A stretch of 64,000 nt of DNA from Gordionus sp. m RMFG-2023 (taxonomy: Eukaryota > Nematomorpha > Gordioida > Chordodea > Parachordodidae), in the NCBI RefSeq assembly GCF_954871325.1, contig NC_088777.1, positions 39,719,366 through 39,783,365 of the forward strand. The letters are read 5' to 3'. The position numbers and the translations under genes were made by a program. Every line of letters starts with the position of its first letter. Position 1 is the first letter of the stretch. Below the pieces are notes generated by a model that did not search any database, was not told where the DNA came from, and saw only the letters and a list, made by a program, of their open reading frames with translations. Of this stretch, positions 25,394 through 36,900 are shown piece after piece.

Positions 25394-25615
25394 TAGTGTT
25401 GTTAAACGGCTCGTTTTGAGCCGATTTTTAAGAACGGCTAACTCAATATTTCGTCCTGAATGTATTACGCAAGCCTGAAGATTTTGTTTATAGAAAGAAC
25501 GAAGGTTTGGAAATCTATTAGCGAAATCTCGAAACTTAGAAAATATTTTCCTGGCTAATATATTGAATTAGCCGTTTTTAAAAATCGGCTCAAAACGAGC
25601 CGTTTAACAACACTA
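25394..25615. mobile_element. Intact hAT MITE, TAGTGTTG family, 222 bp
   Basis: This is the best-preserved member of the family. The 8-bp duplications are perfect: GAAATGAC at 25386-25393 and 25616-25623. Inverted repeats extend about 40 bp (TAGTGTTGTTAAACGGCTCG... with CGAGCCGTTTAACAACACTA at the far end). The centre carries GCAAGCCTGAAGATTTTG and GCGAAATCTCGAAACTTAG, themselves inversely related. Non-coding. It is inserted in the short LTR element, so it post-dates that element. Confidence 0.9.
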
Positions 25616-26719
25616 GAAATGACTATCGACTCTAAGATAAAGAATGAGAGCAATGAAACAATGGTATCAATATTAATGGTCGTATTCGGAAAAGAATAGA
25701 ATTAGTCGTTTAGCTAAAAAGAATTAGTCACTAGGTACTGTTGTAGCTGTTAAAAAAAAGAAGAAATAAATTCAATACAATACATCAAATGTCAGTTATT
25801 TTCTGACAGGAAAATGAGTTTTCCTGGTGGATGGGAGGAAAACGAATTTATCACATGGGTTGTTGTTAGAAAATAACATTCTTTGTTTGGATTTGGAGTG
25901 GAGATATTGGATGAAGACGGGATTGATTGGGGAAGATTTAATATGTTTAATATCTATAATGTTATATGTGCATAAATAAAGATGAATTCTAGTAATGTTT
26001 ATTATATTTATTTAATATTATTAGAAAGGATTATTTTGGAGTGATAAGTTATATTTTGAGAGTAAAGGGTATTTTTTATTTTTTTTCAATAGGTACAAGT
26101 TATCGTTTTATATATAACCAAAAATTTCATAAAGAGAAACGGCTTTTTATCATTAGAAATTTTATGCCGCAATCGAGCTCATGTAGAGATCGAATTTTTA
26201 TTTGATCAAAAGATAAAAGAAATCTATATCGTATAAGAGATCTTAAGATGAAGTTGATATATTGACAAGCGACTAGGTAGAACAAGTGGTCAATACAAGG
26301 ATGCAATAGTTAATCGTTGATCAATTATCGCCAATTGCTTATCAAAACTTTAGTATAGGATACAAAATCGATGATCTTAGAAACAAGAATTCGTGAAAAC
26401 AATCGTTAATCGTAGATCAAGCATCGCCCATCGTTGACCGAGATAAAGCACGTATCACTAGTTACAAGAGAACGTTAGAAACAAGCAAAAGAACAATTTA
26501 TTTATCAGGAGAATTTAAGACGTAGTATCGATAATCGTTGACCATCAATCGTGGATCGTTTAAAAGCATGCCTTAATCAGGTTAGTAAGTGCATACAGAG
26601 ATAAAGAGCTCATCAATACCAGACGAAGGCAAGAAACAGAATTTGCCGGTGAGTAGTAATCGGATACATGCACGACTTATGGTCTTTCGCAGAATGTGGG
26701 TCTAATCTAAGTGGAAGGG

Positions 26720-27062
26720 TGTTGTAATATTCAAATGAGTTAAAGAAAAATGAATAAAAAAGATGTATTATTCAGATTAGATAAAGTTCAAGATTATTTA
26801 AGTTTGTTGTTTAAACACTATGTAAATGAAAAGTATATATAATCGGGAATATTTTACTTGAAAAATAATTATTATGAATTTGCAAACAATTTTTAATATT
26901 TTAATTTTTTTATTTTAGTTATGATTATGTAATTACAATTTATATTAATAAAGTATTAGTAGTTAATATACTATTTATTTGTATTCTCAATTACAACATT
27001 TATTACCGAAACATTATGTTCTATGGGCATATTCAGTCTAATTAACTTTTCTTTATTTGACA
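26720..27062 (+). repeat. Right LTR (343 bp)
   Basis: Direct repeat of the left LTR, preceded by the polypurine tract at about 26710-26719. Confidence 0.75.
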
Positions 27063-27068
27063 ATATTA

Positions 27069-27300
27069 TGTAATGATTTTTTTAAAGTCCCACATCCTAA
27101 TTGACATTTGATAGTATAAAAGGATGCTCAGAATCAGAGATACCTTTTTTAGATACAGCCAATACAAGAACCGGTTTAGGATGTGTCTTGATTCGTCATA
27201 TTTTTGTTTAGTCCTGCTAAACAGATTTTGAACTAAAACATCTTATTTCTGTTTATTTTAAGTGTGTTTAAATAAATATTATTTGTTATTTATTTTTTTG
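27069..27300 (+). repeat. Possible solo LTR fossil with TATA box
   Basis: It starts TGTAATGA. It shares GTCCCACATCCTAATTGAC and TGATAGTATAAAA with 24718-24750, and contains TATAAAAGGATGC followed about 180 bp later by AATAAAT. This is the layout of a promoter-bearing LTR of another family. The right boundary is a guess. Sequence from 27300 to 27545 shows nothing recognisable. Confidence 0.35.
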
Positions 27301-27549
27301 GTATAAATAAAATAAAATTAATTTTCATCATCCAAATTTAAATAGCCTCTTTCTTTTTAAGCTGTTTAGAAGAAGTTATAGACAGCTATACCACTCTTTA
27401 GAAATAAGAAGAACCCAGTCATGGCCTTAACATAAAGATTAATATCTTCTAAGTAAGGCCTGGTTTTTAAACCAGTTTGCTTTAAAAATACCTAATTCAA
27501 TGTTATATTTATATGAAATTCAAAAATTTTTCTTAAAAATATATATTAA

Positions 27550-27755
27550 CAGGTGTTATTAAAAAGCACGATTTGGATCGATTTTTTAAAAAGAGCTAGA
27601 TTAAGATTTTAGCCAAAATAATATTTTGTAAGCCTGTAAATTTTACTTATAAGTGGCAGATAGGTTTAGACTTCTATTTACCAAATCTCGAGACTTATAT
27701 AATATTATTTTGGCTATAATCTTAATCGGGCCGTTTTTAAAAATTGACAATCGGG
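27550..27755. mobile_element. Diverged copy of the TAGTGTTG MITE family
   Basis: It has GGTGTTATTAAAAAGCACG at the left, the central AGTGGCAGATAGGTTTAGAC and CCAAATCTCGAGACTTATA, then CTTAATCGGGCCGTTTTTAA at the right. It lies between the convergent ends of SHOC2 and GTPBP6. The remaining sequence to 27989 shows nothing. Confidence 0.55.
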
Positions 27756-27989
27756 TTATCGTTTAAGGGATAATAGGAATTATAGATACGAGCTATTCAC
27801 ATGAAAAGGCCTATCAACAGAATGATAAGAGATAGGCTCGAACCCCATAAATCATATTAGTTCAATCTTAAATAAATTATTTATAAAATATTTACAACTA
27901 CACAAGGATTAGCGATGTATTATTTTTATTGCACCAAAAATCTTTGAAAAGTTTAATATTTTGTTATTCATTTTATTTAATCATTCATA

Positions 27990-30900
27990 TTACACTACAA
28001 TATATCGTGGGTCAAAATTAATTTTGAATATGGACAACGTTTTCTGATCGATCACGATTTCAAGCATATAATTTTGCGAGTCGTCCGTCGGTTCAGTCTT
28101 AACGATCGAGGCATTCATTTTGAGAAGATAGCTATAAAAAATAATAAGATTTACAATGGGGTCGTTAAGGGATGCAGCCCCCCCTTGACTTAGCTTATTT
28201 AAAAAAAACCAGTTAGAAAATGCGACAGCAATAGTTTTTGAGTTTTTTTTATAAAAATGAATACCTATAAATTTTTGAGTAAAGCTGAATAGGAATTTTT
28301 AAATGGATGGTTGATTTATTTTGCCTTTTCAGTAGGAGCATATGGATTCCTGTTAACAACTCAGACAAGCCTACAGATTTGGTTATTGATGTAGGAAATA
28401 TTTTCAGTTTCGGATTCTCGATTTTTGTATGTACGGTGAGTCTAGTTTTTTTTAAATATAAATTTTATAATTTATTTTAATTAGCGGTAAAATTAACCGA
28501 ACCCATACGGTTAATTTTACTTTTGGGATAAAAAAAATTCAGGGTGGCCGGGTTTGGGAATATTTATTTTATAATTTTAATATAAATCAATTTTATAACA
28601 TTTAGCATTTTTCCTTATTACGCTGAAAAATAAATAAATTTTCAGGTTAGGAATATGGAATTTATTTTATGTTGACGTAAATAGGAATTGTTTCTCCCAA
28701 TTTGTATGAAAATGTTTTTTCAAATTTAAATACAACATTTCGCGAAATGCACGTTTTAAATATGTTGTATATGAATTCAAAAAATTATCATTTAACGACA
28801 GAAAATTCCATGTCAAATCGTTGTCTTCCCCTCTCGATTTTGGTAAAATCGGATGCGCGAATTAAAGTTAATATTATGGGGATACAATTTTTTTTCGATG
28901 TCATAACAGGTATAATTACGATATTATAATGCAAAATATAACACTCCGGGGAAATAAAATTTATACCTATTTAAACTAATTTATATCAACTTTCGTAATA
29001 AAATGTAAGGAACGCGTCATAGGGGGATGGTCGAATATGGGTCTCCAAGCTCGATCCAACGTGGTCTTGGGAGAGTGAGTCGATGATGGTTGATATTACG
29101 GGGATATCGAAAAAAATATAAAGCTTAAGATGTGTTCGCCAAAAATTATAATTTTCAATTGAATGACAATATTTTATATAAAGTATCTATGTGAAGATAT
29201 AATTTGTAAATATATTTATATATGTTTAGTAAAAAAAAGAAGTATTTATTAGTGAAAATTAATTATAAAAAATTGGAGAATATTGTTTATAAGTACTTCA
29301 TACGCCTAAGGTAATTTAGCCGAGTGAAATTAGGTGTGAAATTTCCCAAAATCGAAAGGGGCAGGTTGATTTTTTTTTATTACTTAGGCAAGAGGTCAAT
29401 TTTATTGTGGACCTCTATCATGTTATCAATCAATTCTTGTTTTATTCCCAAAGATTTCAGCGTCTCCATAACCGTAAGGTTTTGAAAATTTGTATCTGGA
29501 TGACTAGCATCTCTGACATGTAATAAGATATCCTAATATTAAATAAACACTTTTTAAAAAATTCAATCATGTATATACTGCGCGATTAATATCACTAAGC
29601 GTAACTTGAAACGCACTAATCAGTGATACCGGAATGTCTGAAATAAAACCAATAGTGTCCAAATATAGAACCTTTTCACTGTAGGGTAAAATCCCTTGAT
29701 GTAAGCTGACGTCAAGAGTAGCGAACAGTCTATTTTCCGGGCTTAATTTTGTTTGATTGACAGCTAGTGCTTTAATCAAAGATGTTTTGCCTTTTTTTTA
29801 AATATAATAACATCAAAAAATAATATAAAGGCAAGATTTAAAAATCAAATTTAAAAGATTAAAAAAATTACAAAAAAGATTCGGAATTTTAAATTTAATC
29901 AAAAACCCTGCTCTATCATTTTCGAAAAAATATTAATTTTTTTGTAATTTTATGCTAAAAGTAATTCAATATATGTTTTTTAAAAATTGGTATCAATAGA
30001 AATGCAATATTTTTGGGACATGTAAGCATTCGATTAAAAAGAGGCTCTGATTGAGGTGATGTGAGGATATTTAGAATTGGGTCCAAAATCAAACGGATGA
30101 ATGTTTAATGAAGGTGCGCTCAAAAGAAATTATTAGGTTTAAAGGTTTTGTAGAAATAAAATTATTTTATTATCTAAAAAACAAATTTTAGTCTTCGTTT
30201 TGTTTAGGGATCTATGTTATTTCCCCCTTTTTTTTTATTTAAAGAATGTATCGAACATTTTAAGTCCTTATTTAAAACTTTTTTTGGAAAAATGGTTTTC
30301 TTAATTTAACTCAATTTAATTGGAGATTAGCTCAAATTCCAGGTAACATGGGTGACATAGACCTAATCTCTTCATACTCTGTCACTCTTTGATTTAGGCC
30401 AAAATTGCCCTACTTCTTTACGGGGCACAGGTATTACATGGAACACATTTCCTTGTAATTTTTTCAATATCATCACTCATACCCGGCCACCATACATATT
30501 CACGAGCCCAAGATTTCATTTTATCCCGACCCTGATGTCCGGCATGTAATAGATCAATGATTTTACCCCGTAATTTAGAAGGAATTACGGCTCTATTGCC
30601 TCTCATAAGACTGTTTGTAACTATTTTTTTATTTTTAATGATTGACATTTTTGTCCTAGTTTAGAACTTATTTATTTTTTATTATTAATGATTGACATTT
30701 GGATTATTATGATTTTTTTTATAAAATCAAGATTATCATTAATTTTTTTACGATGATTAATTAATTTTTTTTACGATGAAATTAATAAAAAATTTTGTTT
30801 ATGGATTTTTTCTCAAAAATACATTTCAATAAAAATTTATATTTTGAATATTTTTAGCAGGGGCGGACTGGCCATAAGAACCGGTGGGCATTTTGCCCAC

Positions 30901-33900
30901 GAGGCCGCGAGAAAATGCCGATTTTTGAAGCCGATCAGAGGAAAATATCAAAATAGAGGCCGATTAGAATAAAATTATTATTATGTTCACATTATTTTCT
31001 CTTATTATTTATTTATTTTTAATGATATCTCTATTATTTAAATATCACATTCCTTGAGAATTGTCATGTCGTTTACTATATTTTAAATAATATATCAATA
31101 ACGTCGCTGCTACACATCATTACCACGTTCTTTTCTTTGTTTTTTTCAAATGAAGTAAAAACGCTTCCGTTTGAGTAGAGTGAAAGCTAATATTTTTATA
31201 CATTGATTTATTGTAGAAATAATATAGCCAACATTTCTTGTTCTTAATTCATTGAAATCAAATAAAATCCAGATCGGTGAATCAGATAAAAGGATAGATG
31301 CTTGGGTAAAACAGAATAATTCATCTGGCCAAAATAAGTAGAGTAGACTGCAAATAATGGGTGAGAAAAGGTGGTGGGCACGTGAAAAAGCCCTTAGATG
31401 GATATAAAGAGAGCTTGCTCCCAATAACGATAAAGGCACTTCAATTTATAATAGATAATAAATAATTTGAGACAAAAACTAGATAATTTATGTAAATTTA
31501 TGACTCTAAGTACAGCTATAATATATTTGGAAATTTTTAAAATAATGGGGCCACTGTCATATCTTCAAACTAAAAAATTAGGTACTTTGTCAGCATGGAA
31601 AATGAAAGAAGATGCTAAATCTTCTGTATCATCGATTATTACATCGATTCAAAATAAAGCAATAAAATGGCGGCTAATTTAAATGAAACATTTTCATATT
31701 TATAGCTCTCGGAGAGTATCTGGAAAATGCTCTGTAAAAAGATCGAATAAGACGAGCGAAGAGAATATATAGTGACAAATGTCAAGATGAACGTCCTCAA
31801 GAATCGATTGACCTTTATAGATTCGAACTTAGTCCTTTCCGGAAATACTTTCTGCGAATTGAGAGCTTATCTTGAATGTGCTATATTTGTATCCAAGACA
31901 TTGTGATGAAATAAATAGTAAAGGTATTTCTGAAAAGGCCTTGGAAAAACTGGCACAATTGACATATATATTGAGTGATAAATTTTTAAACGAATTATGT
32001 TCATTCAGTGTATTCAAAGATTTGGTAGCAGAATTAAAAGAAACGGACGATGATATCGCATGTACAAGTGAGGAGTCAAATGAAGAAGATGGAATATTAA
32101 TATTACAATATGATAATAAATCAGAGTGTGATAATAAATGTACCAAGTGTTTAATATGCGTGTATGAAATTCTTAAAAGATACAATAAGAATACAAGTGA
32201 CACTAATTTATTTTTGGCTTATGAATACATTTTAACTTTATCATTTACGCAGGTTAATTGCGAAAAAGCATTTAGTAAATTAAAAATGATAAAAATAAGC
32301 TGAGAGCTAATATTGACCAAGAAAAATAAGAAGCGTTTTTAATGATGTAAGTTGAACGAGAACTATTAGCATAGATTGAACTAGAAGATATTCCTGTATA
32401 TTTGCGCAAAGGTTCAAAGTTAATGAGAGATTTATTAACGTAAATTTATATATTTTATTTATTCTTTTATTAGAATCTTATTAATATTATTTACAATATG
32501 ATCGGTGCCTGATTTTATAAAAGGGCAGCAATTTTATTCTCTGTAATATTATATGACTGCAATAATTTTATATTTATAATTAATTGATTTAATATATTGA
32601 GTATGCATTTTTTTTATATTTAACATGTGATGTATGATTTGATTTTATAGTGCAATATCGTTGTAAATCTAATATAAAATATATATTTTAGATGAATATT
32701 ATTTTATATAGGTAATGAATATGATTTTAAATGTGCATTTTTTTAAAATAAAATATATGATTATTGTATAATACTATTCTTTTTTTTACTAAAAATGTAA
32801 AAAGTTTTAACTTATTTTCAAAAAATAAGAAGCCATTTAAGGGAACCCGGTCGAAGACCGGGCAAAAGCGGGCCGAAGGCCCACAAAATGGAAGTATGGG
32901 GACGAAGACCCCATATAAATGAGGCCGCTATAAAAAAATGCCCATGAGGCTGTAGCGTCGCCTCCGCCCCTGATTTTTAGTATTAGATTTGGAAGGCTAG
33001 TTAGTAGTTTTTAACTTAGATTTTTCGGAATTAAGTTTAGTAGATTTCTTTTTCTTATTTTTTCTGTTCCACATATTTTTTTTGTCAGTTGTTAACCGTA
33101 TTACCAGGATACGAACCTGGAGATTCAAGATTATTCATTATTAAAAGGTAAAAACGAATTTTTTTCATATAATTTGAATTTTATTTTAAAACCACAAAGC
33201 AAGTACTATCCATAAATATTTTTGATTAATTAATTTTAAAATTTGATTAAATTCTAGATTAATTAGTTTTATAAAGTAAAAAAAAAATTTTTTTTTAATA
33301 TTTTGGGTCCAATTTTTTTTTGTAAAATAAAAATATTTAATTTTATTTGTAGCAAGTAGCAACTAGACGCCATATGGCATGTAAAAATAAATATATAATT
33401 AAACTTTTGAAATTTTTTCTAAGAAACAAGGCGGCAACAATTTTTATTTGTAAAATAAAAATATTTAATTTTATTTAGTTACAAACTAGGCGCCATATGT
33501 CATGTCATATATCTTTTATTTTGGGTATAATAATTAAAAAATTTTATTTTATAAAAATTAAATTGTAATTTTTTTTATAAAATTTAACTATAATTTAAAA
33601 ATGGATTTTATTTTTTTTAAAAATCATATAAAAAATGGAACATATATTTGTAAGCCTAATTTAGGTAAAAGCAATATATGGGAAAATTTTGAAGACATAT
33701 TTGATGATAAAAACAAAAAACTTGATTATGTCCAATGCCAAAAATGTAATAATATATTACAATATAAAAGTACATCTGGAAATTCTCATTTAAGACGTCA
33801 CAAGTGCGTTAAGAATGACGATTCCAATAAAACCATAGATTTAAATTCTTCCTTAACTATTAAAAAGAAAATATGTGATACCATAATCTATTATTGCGCC

Positions 33901-36900
33901 AAGGACATGCGTGCCTTTGATTCGATAACTGGAGATGGCCTATGCCTCAAGATTTTATTCAAATTGGCTCCATTTACGGTAATATTGACTGTAGCGAAAT
34001 TATTCCCCACCCAACTACTTTATCGAGAAATGCTATAGTTATGACGGATCAAATTAGAACAAATTTGGTTAATAAAATAAATGTTCAATTATTTGATAAA
34101 AAGTGCTCTACCACCACTGATATGTGGACAGATTCCTTTAAAAAGTTTTCCTATTCAACTGTTTCAATTCATTATATCGAAGGTGAAACCTTATATAAAC
34201 ATGTTTTATTTACGAGTAAGTTTAAAGAGGAGAAAAAAACCGCTGCGAACATACATAAGGAAATGCTACAAATTTTTGCTGCAATTGGAATATTTCCCGA
34301 TCAAGTGAAAAATATAATATTTATATCTGATCAAGGAGCTAATATAATTAAAGCCCTAGAAAAATACACCAGATTAAATTGCTGCGCACATCTGTTAAAT
34401 ACAGTTCTTCGAAATACCTTTAAGAAACAATCTTTGAAAATTATCGCTCCTAATATATATCAAACCCTTATTTCTGCTAAAAAATTAACCGTGTATTTTA
34501 AACAAAGCGGCATGAATCAATATTTAGACAAAACATTGCAACAAGATATCGAAACAAGATGGAATTCGAAATTATAAATGTTGAAATCTATTTATAAACA
34601 ATATGATGACATTGTCAATTTTTTATCATCCAAGGGAGATATTAATAAAATGGAAAACTTGGAGAAATCTATTTTAAAAAATTTGATTGATATTTTACAT
34701 CCTTTTGATAAAACTACTAAAGAACTAGAAGGAGATATTAATCCTATTTTATATAAAGTACTGCTATGCTTTAATAATATTCTTCACGAGGATTTAAATG
34801 ATACTTTTCAAAACAATGAAATAAAAGAAATAAAAACCAATTTAAAAATTTTTTTATTATCTAAATTTAAAATCGATATTTTGCATAAAATAGCGACATT
34901 TTTATGCCTCAAATATAGAAAATTAAGAATGTTATCATCAATGGAAATATTAGAAGTAGAAAATTCAGTGAAGAATTTTGTAAACCTTCAATTGATATTA
35001 TAGATTTGGATATACAAGGCGTTTCTCAAATTATGGAATCTCCTAAAAGATCTAAAGGTACATTTAAAATTGTTCTATTTATCTTATTTTTATATATCAG
35101 ACAATGAATATGAAAGATGGGAGGACAATGAGGAAGAATTTGAAAAAAAAGAAAGAGATGAGCTTGAAATTTATAAGAATTTGAATATAAAAGAGAATAT
35201 AGAAAATATAGATCCAGAAAAAGATATATTAAAATGGTGGAGCAAAAATGAAATTAGATTACCAAAGATGACGAAATTGGCTATAAAAATTCTAGTTTTT
35301 CCTGCAACGTCCACAACGTCAGAGAGAACTTTTCCAAAGACTGGAAAGCTATTAGAAGAAAGAAGAAATAGACTGAAACCTGAAAATGTTGATGGTTTGA
35401 TATTTTTAAATGATAATTATAAATATGAATCTAATATATAGTTGTGTAATTTAAAATTATAATTATTATTTGTTTGGTTTATAGGTATTTTTGATAGTAT
35501 TTTAAATAAATAATTAAATTCTAGATAAATTGTCTGTCTAGTGTCTACTAAGAAAATACAAAATGTTAAATATAAAAAATTAACTAAAAGCTAAAAAAAA
35601 TTAATTTCTATCGGGCGGACAAATAATTTTTACTTTGGGATGAATAAAAATTAAGCCCGGCCCGGCCTGAAATTTTTTTTAAAAAAGTTTTCCCCGCCCG
35701 AACCCGAATTTTTTTTTAGAAAATTTTGCCGGCCCGGCCAGAACCCCATTTTTTTTTAGAAATTTTTACCGGCCCGAACTTTTTTTTATTCATCCCAAAG
35801 TAAAAATTTGTCTGCCCGATAGAAATTAATTTTTTTTAGCTTTTAGTTAATTTTTTATATTTAACATTTTGTATTTTCTTAGTAGACACTAGACAGACAA
35901 TTTATCTAGTATTTAATTATTTATTTAAAATACTATCAAAATACTTTAAACCAAACAAATAATAATTATAATTTTAAATTACACATCTATATATTAGATT
36001 CATATTTATAATTATCATTTAAAAATATCAAAGCATCAACATTTTCAGGTTTCAGTCTATTTCTTCTTTCTTCTAATAGCTTTCCAGTCTTTGAAAAAGT
36101 TCTCTTTGACGTTGTGGACGTTGCAGGAATAACTAGAATTTTTCTAGCCAATTTCGTCATCTTTGGTAATCTAATTTCATTTTTGCTCCACCATTTTAAT
36201 ATATCTTTTTCTGGATCTATATTTTCTATATTCTCTTTTATATTCAAATTCTTATAAATTTCAAGCTCATCTGTTTTTTTTCAAATTCTTCCTCATTGTC
36301 CTCCCATCTTTCATATTCATAGTCTGATATATAAAAATAAGATAAATAGAACAATTTTAAATGTACCTTTAGATCTTTTAGGAGATTCCATAATTTGAGA
36401 AACGCCTTGTATATCCAAATCTATAATATCAATTGAAGGTTTACAAAATTCTTCACTGAATTTTCTACTTCTAATATTTCCATTGATGATAACATTCTTA
36501 ATTTTCTATATCTGGGCCATAAAAATGTCGCTATTTTATGCTAAATATCGATTTTAAATTTAGATAATAAAAAAATTTTTAAATTGGTTTTTATTTGTTT
36601 TATTTCATTGTTTTGAAAAGTATCATTTAAATCCTCGTGAAGAATATTATTAAAGCATAGCAGTACTATATATAAAGTAGGATTAATATCTCCTTCTAGT
36701 TCTTTAGTATCTTTATCAAAAGGATGTAAAATATCAATCAAATTTTTTAAAATAGATTTCTCCAAGTTTTCCATTTTATTAATATCTCCCTTGGATGATA
36801 AAAATTGACGATGTCATCATATTGGTTATAAATAGATTTCAACATATATAATTTCGAATTCCATCTTGTTTCGATATCTTGTTGCAATGTTTTGTCTAAA

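Larger units (their letters stand above)
24903..27062 (+). mobile_element. Short LTR retrotransposon fossil, about 2.2 kb
   Basis: Two direct repeats (24903-25290 and 26720-27062) both start TGTTGTAATATTC and end TTTGACA. The whole is bounded by the 5-bp duplication ATATT (24898-24902 and 27063-27067). A purine tract (AAGTGGAAGGG) immediately precedes the right repeat, the expected polypurine position. The interior of about 1.4 kb has no recognisable gag or pol, so it resembles a small non-autonomous (TRIM-like) element. The LTRs differ by small indels and substitutions, so it is not recent. A hAT MITE is inserted in it. Confidence 0.75.

Noticed and set aside
28334-28437. Plus-strand open segment between AG and GTGAGT
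   Set aside because: It is the complement of a GTPBP6 exon (28265-28441 on the minus strand) that fits the HflX family and the splice phases. The plus-strand reading is a shadow.
33090-33130. tRNA-like stem CCAGG-loop-CCTGG with GGTTCGTATCC
   Set aside because: The B-box match lacks the conserved A, no A box or acceptor stem pairs with it, and the stem alone is not enough for a tRNA.
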